A stretch of DNA of 64,000 bases from assembly GCF_003286085.1 (NCBI RefSeq), contig NW_020825321.1, positions 1,860,001 to 1,924,000 of the forward strand. The letters run 5' to 3'. Positions 41,851 through 52,624 of this stretch are shown one piece after another (within the stretch, counting starts at the first letter, position 1; each line of letters opens with the position of its first letter). The stretch is from Drosophila persimilis (taxonomy: Eukaryota; Arthropoda; Insecta; Diptera; Drosophilidae). The position numbers and the translations under genes were made by a program. The notes below the pieces were generated by a model that saw nothing but the letters and a program-made list of their open reading frames with translations, was not told where the DNA came from and made no database searches.

Positions 41851-44045
41851 TGACGGCATTTTTCAAGAGGCGATGCAGTTACTGCACCGTCAAGTGGCCC
41901 GTGTGAAACCAGCAGAAGGATGTTACGCGCGGATCCCAGGCAAAACGCAGCCCTCCTCCCACACAACCGACCGAGGGGCGCTGCCGCATGACGCACGGAG
42001 CGTAGCCAAACAGAACGAAAACATGCAAGAAAGATAGCTATTAGACTATCATTCGAGGAAAATTAGCACTAAACTTACTAAGAAACTAAGCACGCAATCA
42101 AAATACAAATACCACTACAATTACTAATTACTAGAAAGGTGTGCAAGGATTAGTAATTTAATAAGAGGAAGAGAATTAGTGGTGGATATAATATGGTAGA
42201 GGGAATTATAATCCGAGCATAAGACCCTAAACGGTTCATGCAAGGAATAATTTGATCTACAAAAGGGAAGGAACAACGGTATAAAATTTCTAGTTAGTCT
42301 AATAGGAATAGTGAAGTTAATGCGGCTCAACAGATCAGAGCTGTCTATGTCACCCCTGATCAAGTTGTGCATAAATATCACACCAAGCATTTTTCTACGG
42401 TTAACTAAGGATGGGAGGTTAACTAATATTAGTCTACTAGAGTAAGATGGGAGTCTTACTCCCGCATCCCAGTTAAGGCCCCGCAGAGCAAAGAGTAAAA
42501 AGTTTTTCTGTACTGATTCTATACGGTCCTACGGTATACTTTGTACTGAGGGCACCATACACAGGAGCCGTATTCTAAGGTCGGACGAACAAGCGAGGTA
42601 TAGAGAGTCTTTGTTATATAGGGGTCGTCAAATTCCTTTGACCACCTCTTTATAAACCCTAGCACGCCCATGGCCTTATTTACCATGGTAGAAATGTGTT
42701 CGGAAAACATTAACTTGGGGTCTAACATAACACCCAGATCATCCATCGGGGTAATTCTCTCAAGAGAACCACCAAATAGGGTGTAGGGAGCCAACAAAGG
42801 GCTAGAACGATGAAATGTCATAACTTTGCATTTCGAGGCATTAAGGTGTAACAAGTTTGCACAACACCATGACTGAAAGTTATTGAGATCGGATCGGCAA
42901 GTCATTAATAAAGAGTGTGAAGAGTAAGGGGCCTAGATGGCTGCCTTGTGGTACTCCCGAAGAAACCTTTACTGGTAAAGAGAGGGAGTTTTTAAAGAGG
43001 ACTGTTTGAGACCTAGAACAAAGATAGCTAGAAATCCATCTCAGGAGGTTGGGCGGAAACCCTAAAAGGTCAAGTTTATGTGCTAAAAGGGAATGGTTTA
43101 CAGAGTCGAATGCTTTACTAAAGTCGGGGTAAATAACATCCGTCTGTAAGTTACCTTGAAAGCCTTTAATAATGAAAGAGGTAAACTCTAACAAGTTCGT
43201 GGTGGTTGATCGCCGCCTTATAAATCCATACTGAGTGGGAGATATAAGTGACTTGCAGAGATGTTGCAAGTGCGGAGTTAAAACCTTCTCAAACATTTTA
43301 GGAATAGCGGATAACTTTGCTATACCTCTATAATTTTTTGCATCAGACTTGCTACCTTTTTTATGGAGAGGAATTATAAACGATTCCTTCCAGATCGGGG
43401 GAAGCAAGAAGAATCAATGGACAGGGTGAATAGTTTAAGCAAAGGTCCACACAGAGCCTCGGCGCAGTACACTACCTGAGTACACAACCTGGAACCCCGT
43501 CTGGACCCGTTGAAACACCGGCCTAACTAGTCGAAGATCATGAAGTAGGGAACATTCATATAACAAGGGACTGAAAATGCCGTTCGACCTCGGTAAACCG
43601 TATGGGAACGGATGACCAGAATAGCTTTCCTCAGAATAGGTGGTTTGGAAAAATTGGGCAAAAAGATCGGCAATTGCCTGATCATTATTTGCCGACGTAT
43701 TACAAAATGATAGCGACGATGGGTTTGCAGACGTTCTACGCTTACTGTTTATGAAGCAGTAAAACTGTTTAGGGTCCTGACGAAAACGTTTCCTGCATCG
43801 AGATAGGTAGTTCTTATAGCATTGAGCATTAGGAACTAAAAAGTTTGAACGCGCTATTACATAGCGAGAGTGAGAAGAAGGAGAACCCACTTCTTGAAAT
43901 TTTTTATAAAGTCTTGATTTTGAGTTTTTTAGACTGGATAACTCCTTGGTTAACCAAGGGGTTTTCAAAATCCCTAATGACGTTATTAAGCTTCGCAAAC
44001 TCGGCTTTACGAAAGCAGCGGACACGTTTTACTAGTCTACTACAA
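41851..44045 (-). mobile_element. CR1-clade non-LTR retrotransposon inserted in the BEL integrase (minus)
   Basis: Minus-strand ORF2 remnants (RT and C-terminus) at 44025-42124, followed by about 270 bp of 3' untranslated sequence down to 41851. The RT and the C-terminal RTLEYGSCVWCP-type motifs fit the CR1 group (DMCR1A-like in Drosophila). The endonuclease and ORF1 are missing: a 5'-truncated insertion. The flanking BEL reading resumes at about 44046 with little loss, so the insertion limits are well bracketed. Confidence 0.75.
42124..44025 (-). pseudogene. CR1-type reverse transcriptase and C-terminus
   Basis: Four minus-strand blocks: 44025-43435 (linker: TPWLTKELSSLKNSKSRLYKKF; KQFYCFINSKRRT), 43407-42880 (RT: WKESFIIPLHKKGSKSDAKNYR, PDFSKAFDSVNHSLL with the motif A Asp, SSGVPQGSHLGPLLF), 42905-42519 (FQSWCCANLLHLNASKCKVM; LYTSLVRPTLEYGSCVWCP) and 42390-42124 (SLHEPFRVLCSDYN end region). 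Between the second and third blocks the YADD catalytic segment is missing, so the enzyme is inactive. Stops and frame changes separate the blocks. Confidence 0.78.
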
Positions 44046-44857
44046 TATGCCTATTCGTTTGCCTGGTCACATCGGCGATACATTTGGAACTTGCCACGGA
44101 TCTCACCACTGAAACTTTCCTGGCTGCACTGCGGCGCTTCATATCTTTACGTGAGAAGTGTGCCAAGATCTACAGTGACAACAGCATAAATTTTGTCGGC
44201 GCGAAACGCTCACTCGATGAAATGCAAACCCTTCTGGCGTCACAGCAACACACCGACCTGGTTACTCATACCCTGACGGATGACGGCATACAATGGGTAT
44301 TCATTCCTGGTTGGGGTGGATAATGGGAGTCGGCAGTTCGATCTGTTAAACTGCACCTTCTACGAGTCGTCGGAACCTCAGTGCTTACATTTGAGCAGAT
44401 GCGTACCCTAATTGCGCAAGTCAGCGCAGTGGTCAGCTCACGTCCTCTATGCTACACACTGGATACTTAGGTCAACTATTTATCGCCGGCTCACTTCTTA
44501 ATTGGACGACCATTCACCACCATACCGAAGGCTGACTTGGGTCACATTACTGTGGGTCGATTGGGGTACTGGCAGAAGTACCCAGTCCATGTACCAGGGC
44601 TTCTGGAAACAATGGCATCAGGAGTACTTGACCACCGTGTCACAGCGTCCAAAGTGGACCACGTCAATCCCTAATATCTCGATCGGGAACGTTGTGCTTG
44701 CTCAGGAGTCCAACAGCCCACCGGCCTCATGGCACATTGCACGAGTTATAGACGCCTATCCAGGAAAGGACGAACTGGTTCGAGAATTACTAAAACCAAT
44801 TACTAAAATCGCGGTATTGCCCCGTTCCGAAACTTGGTTTCAGGGGGCGCTGGGATG
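44046..44857 (+). pseudogene. pol: BEL/Pao integrase core and C-terminus, piece 4
   Basis: Reading resumes with IHLELATDLTTETFLAALRRF, YSDNSINFVGAKRSL (second Asp) and WVFIPGWGG; a TAA at 44321-44323 replaces the codon before the WESAVRSVK segment with the catalytic Glu. Then come VSSRPLCYTL, LSPAHFLIGRPF and a decayed C-terminus ending near 44857. Later frames are disturbed by several stops. Together with pieces 1-3 this makes one BEL pol spread over 19 kb. Confidence 0.8.
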
Positions 44858-45065
44858 TTGAGGTACGCATAACAAGTCCATCGATAAGCGAAGAAGCAAT
44901 CGCCAAAATAGAACAAGAAGAGAATGGAAGAGAAGAAAATTTGTATACACACATCTTCTTATCGCCGCTGCGACGGTATCTTTCAGTACCAAATAGACAT
45001 CGAACTAGACAAGAACAAAATAAATACAGTCCACTAAAATCAAATCCGTCGAGCATATTATTTGC
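44858..45065 (+). repeat. Probable 3' LTR start of the split BEL element (partial)
   Basis: TGTTGAGGTACG starts just after a G-rich stretch (GGGGGCGCTGGGA, 44845-44857) that would serve as polypurine tract. About 208 bp are present before CR1-like ORF1 sequence begins at 45066. No second copy of this LTR is in the window, so the call rests on position and the TG start. Confidence 0.5.
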
Positions 45066-45973
45066 GAACACTATTCTTCTTCTTTGCCTTAGACTCCTTC
45101 ACCACCAAATGCTCCGACCAAAATTTCGCAGAGCAAATGGTGTCAAACTGAGTTGGGGAGAGGCTTATCTTAAAAGAGGCTATCTCCCTGGCATAAGAGA
45201 AGTTAAATTTCTCCACCTTTAAACCCACGGCTTTTATTCTGCTTTGAATAAAAGCAATTACACCATGCGATGTGAGATCAGGGGCCAGCCGTGAGACAAA
45301 AACTTGTTGTTGTGGTGGGACTCCCACCAGTGGTTTGGGCACCACAGGCCTAGTACCTGTGGTGGCAATATCCGGAGGTCCGGAATGTCTATTTACTGGT
45401 GGGATCGGGATGGACGGGACTACTAGTGAGCTTGCGGACACCACGGACACGGACGCTGCAGACGTACTTGGCTGCACATTCTCCGAAGCGATGAATTCGG
45501 CAACTGAATCTGCATCGCCAGCAGCTGTCGTTGCTCTTGGGGTGGCAAACGAAATCAGCTGCTGTACACTGTGAGTGGTCGGAGTCCGATTTTCGGCAAC
45601 GAGCGGCTGGCACTTGCAGATCCTGCGGAGTGACCTTTTTGCGCCTCGGAGACTCATTCAGCAGTTTTAAACCGCTAAACTGAGCCTCCATGGCTAGGAG
45701 CCGATCGTATTGCTTTTTAAAACCAACGGTCAGCTCCTTAAAGCCACTCCGCGTCTGCCTCATAAAAGCTACCATGTCCTTCTCCACCGCACGGCATGCC
45801 TCGCAACTGTAGTGCAAACCATTACGCTTTGAAATGACATCACTCACAAGGCCAGAAAATCCAGCGCATTTTGCGTGCACTACGCTGTCGCAGAGCCAGC
45901 AGGGGATAGTCGGCTGATCGTGGGTGACCTGCTTATTGCATGATTTTTTGGCACACACAACAAAAAACTCCAT
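45066..45973 (-). pseudogene. ORF1 protein with PHD-like zinc finger (CR1-like)
   Basis: ATG at 45973 opens with CAKKSCNKQV, then CWLCDSVVHAKCAGF and YSCEACRAVE, a Cys4-His-Cys3 pattern like the PHD-type fingers seen in ORF1 of CR1-group elements. A linker with KKVTPQDLQV follows; a frameshift near 45600 moves the reading to a second frame with a Ser/Val-rich region and the conserved C-terminal domain (QQVFVSRLAPDLTS; VGLKVEKFNFSYA; LSPTQFDTICSAKFW). It ends in KESKAKKKN. The finger suggests nucleic-acid or protein binding within the RNP. Confidence 0.68.
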
Positions 45974-46265
45974 AATAAAAAATTTGAACAAAATTAAGAT
46001 CAAATAATATTTCAAAACAAATGGCTATCAAACCAGTGTGCCAGACAAAAGCTAATAGGAGGAGAGGAGAACAGTTCCAGCAGCAGCTAATGAGAGAGAG
46101 AGAGAGAGCTACTGAACAGAAAGTTAAGAGAGCGAGAGAGAAAGAACAGCTATTTAAGTTTATGTGATAGGGAGAGAGTGATAATACAACAAAAGCTACA
46201 AGACGAGAGCGGACTGTGATGCAATGTAATGTGTACTCACTCACTGCACAACACAAACACGACAA
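45066..46265 (-). mobile_element. CR1-like ORF1 unit with 5' untranslated region (minus)
   Basis: ORF1 with a PHD-like finger and about 290 bp of upstream sequence with a CT-rich microsatellite (AG-rich on plus, 46090-46145). No ORF2 follows: sequence ends in the middle of a Lys-rich tail at 45066. A second copy of the ORF1 C-terminal half at 52625-53275 ends within a few bases of the same place. Confidence 0.65.
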
Positions 46266-46525
46266 GCCGACGCCGAAAAATAAAAAGTTAAATAAAAGTT
46301 AAATAAATAAAGTTTTAACACAAATCAAAAGGCATGCACTCGCGGAATAGAATAGGTTTCCAGATTGTAGGCTGGTTAGGAAGTCAATTAAAGTTTTTTT
46401 AGAAAAACACCGGCTGTTTATTTAAAACAAAAACGCGTCTAATCACTACGAAAGAGAACGAACGATTTTTGTATGCTTGGGATTGTTTTAAAAAGTTTTC
46501 AAAGACAATATGATAGGATATTTAC
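46266..46525. other. AT-rich non-coding DNA, possibly intron
   Basis: No coding signal. If the neighbouring ABC-transporter exon is spliced, this is the start of the intron after it (donor at 46525-46524 on the minus strand). There are short repeats of the GTTAAATAAA word near 46289-46315. Confidence 0.4.
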
Positions 46526-47324
46526 CAAGCGATAAGAGTCATTGAACTTCTTGAAAAACATTTTTTCTATTCCGCAGTAATGCAGTCTACCATTAGATAA
46601 AATTGCTATACGATCGGCAAGATTGCTAGCCACTGTTGGGTGATTGGTTGTCAAAAAAATGGTCCGATTCTTCTTCTGCTTCTGAACAAAATTGAAGAAC
46701 AACTTTGTCTTATGTTCATCCACTCCATCAAGTGGTTCGTCGAGCAGAACAACTTGAGTTCTTCCGACAAATGAACACAAAGTTTTCAAAATGCGTTTTT
46801 GGCCGCTGCTCAGTTGCGTGACTGGTGTTTTTTCTATATCCTCCATTTTCATGGAATGCAGATATAATAATACTTCATCTTTCGCTTCATTGTGTTTCAG
46901 ACCCCGCAGCTTACAGAAAAACATAAGATGCTCGAACACGTTGAGCCCTGAATACATTTCAATGCGGTGAAAAGCCAAGCCAACCTTTTTAAGGGGTTGG
47001 TTTGAAATATTTGCCACGTCTAAGCCGGACATAAAGATTTTGCCAAAAGACGGCGATAACATTCCGGACGCCATCTTCATAATTGTGGATTTTCCGGATG
47101 CATTACGACCCAGAAGCGCTACAACTTCGCCTTGATAGACTTTAAGTGAGAAGCTCTTCACCACAAATTTATCAGATACATTTTTCCATACGTTTCGAAA
47201 CTCAATGGTCACATCGGATCTATTTTCCACTTCTAAAATATCAGGGATTTTCTCATCAGTATTATCCGTCTGCTGGATCATCTTTGATACGTGGTCGATT
47301 TCTTGCTCCCTATCAACTAGAGAG
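46526..47324 (-). CDS. Exon of an ABCA-type ABC transporter: nucleotide-binding domain
   Basis: A minus-strand ORF (open beyond the internal ATG at 47281) carries one nucleotide-binding domain: Walker A GRNASGKST, signature LSSGQKR, Walker B VVLLDEP, D-loop LDGVD, and the usual domain end (YRL). Acceptor TTACAG precedes 47324 and a GTAAAT donor follows 46526, so it looks like an internal exon of about 799 nt. The order LTTNHP at the switch and FHRI at the Q-loop means the usual H-loop His is shifted and the Q-loop Gln is replaced; the signature has Ser for Gly. ABCA proteins move lipids across membranes and need two such domains; the transmembrane parts and the other domain are not in this window. 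It may be a heterochromatic host gene with TE-filled introns, or a displaced fragment. Confidence 0.75.
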
Positions 47325-47559
47325 CTGTAACGGTAAGGAGATCACAAATAATAGTTATGAGTTTAAGACAATCAAATACGAAAAATGTGACGTGGATGTA
47401 TGCAAAAAATACAACTTCTCTTTTTTCCAGAGTTATCCTGGAACATTATAAACGTTTTTCTATCACAACATTTCTTTGAATAAATAAAAAGACTTTATTT
47501 TTAATTTGTATAATGAAAATTGCAAATAAAAAAAATTTTTAATTGTAAAACAAAACGAA
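47325..47559. other. AT-rich sequence upstream of the exon, probable intron
   Basis: On the minus strand it ends with a pyrimidine-rich tract and TTACAG at 47330-47325, with an AACTAT-like branch-site word about 25 nt before. No exon was recognised in the remainder. Confidence 0.45.
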
Positions 47560-48415
47560 GGGGAACGATGTGAGTTGCTGCGGACACCGCAACTCAACAT
47601 TTATACCCGATACTTAGTCAGTATGGCTCTCCTCCGGCAGACGCCGCTAATATTAAACGACACGACAAAGAGTGCGTGCGAGAGAGACAGAAAATCAGTC
47701 AGAACGTGACGTCGGGCGCTGCGTAGCCACTGCAAATAGATTTGTTCCTTTTGGCTATAAAAATGATCCGATCTGATCCAGATTCAGCAATCTGATTGAT
47801 ACGGTCATTGTCTATGATTCTGCAATATTGTGGATGCAACAGATTTTCGTCTTTTGTATGAGCGGAAGGGGGTGGGGCCAAATTTTGAGATATACGTTTT
47901 ACAGTGAGATCTAACAGAATCGTGGATACCAAATTTGGTTACTCTGGCTCTTATAGCTTATAGGAAAAGTCACATTTTCCAATTGGCAAAACCGACCATG
48001 AAACCTGTGTGTTAGAAAGAGACAGAGCGAGAAAGAATGAAATTGTTTTCTTGATTCTAGCTATAATAATTGTACGATCTGATTCAGACTTTACACTCTA
48101 TAACATATAGAAATCCTCTACTATTCTGCCTTTTCAGTTTTCTTGTATGTTTCAAATTGTAGATGCCACAGATTTTCGTGCTTTGTGGGGGCGGAAGTGG
48201 GCGGGGCGAAGTTTTGAAGTATTTTTGTACCAGTGACATATCACAGAAGTCCGGATATAAAATGTCGTTGCTCTAGCTCTTATAGTCTTTGAGCACTAGG
48301 CGCTGATAGGGTCAGACAGACGGACAGACAGACAGGGCTCAATCGACTCGGCTATTGATGCTGATCAAGAATATTTATACTTAAATAATACTCATTTTGA
48401 GTATCGGGTATAATC
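47560..48415 (+). mobile_element. DINE-1/SGM-like Helitron (non-autonomous)
   Basis: Features shared with DINE-1 (INE-1/SGM) elements of Drosophila: a start with a short inverted repeat (GAGTTGC ... GCAACTC, 47570-47595), TTATACCCGATACT near 47600, an internal GACA/GACGGACA microsatellite at 48309-48338 and the conserved block CTCGGCTATTGATGCTGATC followed by AAGAATAT. It ends with GAGTATCGGGTATAA, the reverse complement of the beginning. No coding capacity. Inserted between the ABCA exon and a BEL gag fragment. Confidence 0.8.
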
Positions 48416-48420
48416 ATGAC

Positions 48421-49135
48421 GAAAATCCAGTTGTTCCTAAGGAAAGCGATATGTTCCAGCAGTCCCCGAAGACTGACAGCAAATTGCTTTCACTATGTCG
48501 CCGACAAAATACCTTAATAAAGTCCATAAAACGCAATCTGAAACAACTTTAAGAGGCGGAGGGACACACATCACGGACGGTGAAAATGATGTGGTATCTT
48601 AGAACCGGCGTTATCGGCGAAGCGAAAGATTGATCCGACATAACGATCTAAAGGAAGAAAATTATGAAGCCGCTTGGGAAGTACTAGTTGACGCATACAA
48701 AAGACCCAGAGATTTTTTAAATACGGTAATGAACCGCTTCCTCAATCATCAAACAATTAATGACGATCACAACTCATTAAAAGAGTTAAAAGAGATTAAA
48801 ACCATAGAATCCCTTGCATCACTAATGGGATATAGAATCAATATATCTACATGCCATTATCAGAAACAAACTGGATGTTACAAATAACGTCTTGTACGAG
48901 CAATCATTGGGAAGCTCAAAGGACATTTTGACTAAACACGATGCTTCAGTTCTTAGAGCAAAGAAGCCACCAGCATCAAGAAGAGAGCCAAAAGGCATGA
49001 CATGTGCATTTGAAAACACAGGGAGAGAACGAGCATTTTTTGCACATTCTGCAAGAAAGCAAGCCATTGGCGACCCAAATCTCCATCAGAATAACTAAAT
49101 TGGGTACAAAAACAAAAATTTGCAGTCCCCCCGTA
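48421..49135 (+). pseudogene. gag: BEL/Pao-type gag fragment (plus)
   Basis: 48421-48600 matches the minus-strand fragment at 25050-24690. Then comes a DUF1759-like segment, NYEAAWEVLVDAYKRPR and LKELKEIKTIESLASL, at 48630-48887, and finally ASRREPKGMTCAF with a degraded zinc-knuckle region to about 49135. Reading frames shift at least twice. The N-terminus seen in the other copy is replaced here by the Helitron. Confidence 0.65.
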
Positions 49136-49184
49136 AAATATCAACCGGTATTTCCTTTCGGGCCAAAAAACGTCGGTAGAAAGC

Positions 49185-49990
49185 GTGACTGCTACCACCG
49201 ACGGGCACGGGGAAGAGCAATCCTCTCTGCGTGTCGCCAACGGTCACATCTCGGGCTTTTCAGGGGCATCATTAAGCTGGACGGAGGAAGAGAGCCTTCC
49301 CCGCTCGCCGGAACCAGGCACCAGCTTTCTGCGTAGGGATGGGCCGAAGAGTTCCAAAGAGGGGATGAATGCAAAGCGGCCCTCAAGATTAAACTTCGGC
49401 TTCAAGGTAAGACAGACATCTGCCAGGAGGAGGAATTCCATCTAGCCTGGGCCGAGCAGCGAGTAGAGGAGGTCCGGCTACACTACGCCCAAATGCCACA
49501 AATGAGGGCGTCGAACGCCGAATTCGCCAATAAGGTGGATTAGATGATGGTTACCAAAAGACAACGCTCGACTGACAGTGGCATCAAGGACACTCCGGTG
49601 AGCAAGCGGCAACGCGGGCACAAGAGTGCAACCCATCCACCGAATTCGACCAAGAAGCCAAGCTCAAAGATCGTGGCACTAATTGACAGTAGCGATGAGA
49701 ACGGCAGGATGACAGCAGTACAGTGGAAGCTGGTGCATGCGCGTCTTGTTTGCGCAGAAGAATGAGTTGAAACAACGATCCAACCCTAAGTTGGCTGACG
49801 CGTACGGTCTGCCAACTGGAAGCGGGAGGGGACCAACTGGAAGGGAGGGGGCCAAGCTGGAGGTCGTGGACAGGCAACTCAGTGTCCAGACTAAAGTCCT
49901 CAAATCACAATCTGTTGTATTCAAGATCGGTAAAAAGGAACAGAGCCGCCGTACTCGTACGGAAAGGAATCTAAGCTTATCTTATGCCTC
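49185..49990 (+). pseudogene. ORF1 remnant (LOA/I-group)
   Basis: Short open pieces in different frames: an acidic/Pro-rich start, a segment KRQRSTDSGIKDTPVSKRQRG of nuclear-localisation type split around 49555-49620, and IALIDSSDENG-like and QWKLVHARLVCA, which resemble the conserved ORF1 tail of LOA elements. No zinc knuckles are recognisable; they appear lost between 49770 and 49990. Confidence 0.5.
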
Positions 49991-50620
49991 ATTACAGCAC
50001 GGATGACCTGACGGTTGTGATGCTGGATAGTGAGGAAAAGCGCCTTCTGGTGGCTTCCTGCTACATGGCTCACGACAGACCCGCACCACCCGACGAACTC
50101 AGGAGCCTGGTGACAGAAGCCGCCACCAAAAACTAGCAACTCGTCATCGGGACGGACGCCAATGCCCACCACAATGTGTGGGGAAGCACCGACATCAATG
50201 ACAGAGGTGAGTCACTCTTAGACTTTCTACTGGCAACTAATCTATATATAGCAAACGTTGGGGAGTAGTACACCTTCGTAGGTCCGACCTCATCCAACGT
50301 GCTAGACCTAACACTTGCAACGGGAAACAGTACTACGGTATCTAGCTGGAGGGTCCTCGAAAGACCCTCTCCTTCTCAGATCACAAGTACATTCAGTTTA
50401 AGTGCGACTTCAAACATTCTTCGAAGGTTACAGTCTATAGAAACCTCCGGAATAGAAGCTGGGTAAAGTTTAAAAAGACAATTTCGAAGCTCGCGAATCC
50501 GGGCTCAGTGAAAAACTCGGAGGATATAGAGAAGTCCCTAGAAACCCTATTCAAGGAATTACTGGACGCCTACCACGTAACGTGCAACCCCTCAAGAACA
50601 AAGAAAGTGGTCAAGCCACT
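49985..50620 (+). pseudogene. AP-endonuclease remnant (LOA/I-group)
   Basis: Starts in the middle of the domain (MLDSEEKRLLVASCYMAHD), then LVIGTDANAHHNVWGSTD with the catalytic Asp/His motif, SSNVLDLTLATGN and a SDHKYIQF motif. A TAG at 50134-50136 and another stop near 50267 interrupt it. The N-terminal third with the first catalytic Glu is missing. Confidence 0.68.
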
Positions 50621-51965
50621 CTGGTGAAACTGAGATCTTTCTCTCCAAAGGAATTCTTTAAGATCACCAAACCAGCGATCGAAGGGATCGTCAATGAGGA
50701 ATACAAAATCCCACTCAGGAGCTACAAGAAGGAAATACGTAAGGCACAAAGGAACTCGTGGAGGAACATCTTCTCCAACATCCAGACAGTGCCGGAAACC
50801 GCTAGGCTCCGGAATCTGCTCTCAAAGCAGCCCACAGTACAGAGTCAATTAAAACTAGTTAACGGACAGTGGACGGAGCGCAGTAATGAAGCACTAATGA
50901 GGGGATTTCTCTGGCTGCACCAAAGTCGCTGATGCCAAAGAGTACCAGGTCCTAGCAAACGAGGAATAACACCCTACAACAGATGTGTTAACCACTAATG
51001 GAATCCACTGCGCAATAGACTCCTTTGCGGGCACAAAGCACCAGGGCTGGAAGGGGTATTCCCAGACATGATTCAGGTGACCAAAGAGTTTATCAATCCA
51101 TGGCTCTCTGCAATATACTCAGCATGCCTAAGTATGGGCTATATCCCTATCCAATGGAGAACCTCGTGAGCTGTCTTCCTCCCAAATGCAGGAAAGTGCA
51201 GCCACGTGAGTTCCAAAGATTACAGACCGATAAGCCTTACCTCTTTTAAACTAAAAGCATTAGAAAAGCTATTGGATTTGCACATCAGGAATGAGGTAGG
51301 GGGACTGATGTCAACAAACCAGCATGACTACACCAAAGGGAAATCAGTGGAGACGGCACTACACTTGTTAGTAGCCACCATCGAGAGCGATGGTATGTAT
51401 AAAAGTATGCACTGAGAGCATTTGCTGACATCTCCGGAGCATTCAATAACGTGGCCACAACCGCAATAACAAGTCGCCTAGAAGCGAATAACATACACCC
51501 AGCAATCAACCTTTGGATCAAGAACCTTCTAAGTTGTAGACGGGTGCAATCGGAGTAAGGGGCACACGGAGGCACACCTCAGGGTGGAATCCTGTCTGGT
51601 GGTCTGGTGAATCTGGTGGTCGAAGACCTCATCAAGAGATTTGAAAGGAAGGCCCCAAAAATAACAGCTTATGCAGATGACATAAGCAAACTTATTACAA
51701 ATGTATATCCATCGACCCTCAGCTCCTTAATGGAACGTACACTCAGGGAGATACGTGAGTGGGCGGAAGAGGTAGGACTCAGTATCAACGTGGACAAGAC
51801 GGATCTCATCCTCTTTACCTAGAGGTACAAGGTACCGGTATGGACCCCCCGAAAATTGACCAAACTAGACTGACCCCAAAAGCACAGGTCGAATACCTAC
51901 GCACACTGCTGGACAGAGAGCTGGCATGGAAACCCAATGTAGTGGAAAGGGTAAAATCAGAATGA
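50621..51965 (+). pseudogene. Reverse transcriptase remnant (LOA/I-group)
   Basis: Linker (YKKEIRKAQRNSWRNIFSNI), then RT: SKDYRPISLTSFKLKALEKL near 51207, ADISGAFNNVATTAI (motif A) near 51427, GTPQGGIL near 51574, ITAYADDISKLI (catalytic) near 51661 and a NVDKTDLILF thumb segment. There are at least five frame changes or stops, but the active-site residues are kept. Confidence 0.72.
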
Positions 51966-52089
51966 TCAGGAAACATGTCGCCACAAGAATCGGCACAGAC
52001 ATGACCCGATCTACTGATTATATGACCCCCCAAACTTGCCTTGACATCCAAAACTATCTCACCTCTTGGACCCGAAGACTGGAAAAAGG

Positions 52090-52600
52090 GAAGGGACCAA
52101 GTTGAGCATCTCAACATATATACGGACGATTCCAAGATGGACCGAAGAGTAGGAGCGGGCTAATACTGCACAGACCCTGAGATATGGCTGTCGTATAAGC
52201 TACCGGACCGATGCAGCATATTCGAGGCGGAAGCTTTCGCCATCAAGAAAGCAGCAGAGGTCGCGCAGATTGTAGAGTGAACACACGATGCGGTCAATCT
52301 ATTCGTGGACAGCCAAGCGGCAATTAGATCCATACAGGCGTCCGCAGTCAGTTATAGAAGTGTCTTGGTAAGCAGTGAGTCACTAGACACACTAAGCACG
52401 ACAAAGTCAGTGCGGATCTATTGGGTTCCCAGTCACCATGGCATTGAGGGAAACGAGGCGGCAGACCTACTAGCTATGGAAGGCGTCGGGCGGGTGAATA
52501 TAAGAACTGAGAATGTGCTGTTTCTTTTAGAACGGAAAATAAATGACACCCGCACTTATATAGAACCCTTCCCTATTTAGCACTTGCATGTATATTGAAC
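52090..52600 (+). pseudogene. RNase H remnant (LOA/I-group)
   Basis: IYTDDSKMDRRVGAG (Gly to Asp in the usual TDGS), FEAEAFAIKKAAEVA (Glu), LFVDSQAAIRSI (Asp), then VRIYWVPSHHGIEGNEAADLLA, the complete C-terminal RNase H motif. Stops at 52160 and 52278. The element has lost everything after about 52600. Confidence 0.72.
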
Positions 52601-52624
52601 CACCGCAACTAAATTGACCGTTGG

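Larger units (their letters stand above)
49140..52600 (+). mobile_element. LOA/I-group non-LTR retrotransposon, heavily decayed
   Basis: ORF1, endonuclease, RT and RNase H remnants follow each other in order on the plus strand. Motifs are GTDANAHH (endonuclease), AYADDI (RT) and YTDDSKMDRRVGAG (RNase H). It is a different family from the two LOA-type elements at 15.7-24 kb. Ends were not defined precisely: upstream it abuts BEL gag, downstream CR1-like ORF1. Confidence 0.75.

Noticed and set aside
43845..44189. Plus-strand 114-codon ORF across the CR1-BEL junction
   Set aside because: It spans two elements in opposite orientation and includes antisense CR1 sequence; the BEL reading uses another frame.
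47146..47451. Plus-strand 101-codon ORF antisense to the ABCA exon
   Set aside because: It overlaps the exon and probable intron and shows no motif.
48309..48338. Independent GACA microsatellite locus
   Set aside because: It is the internal microsatellite of the DINE-1-like Helitron.
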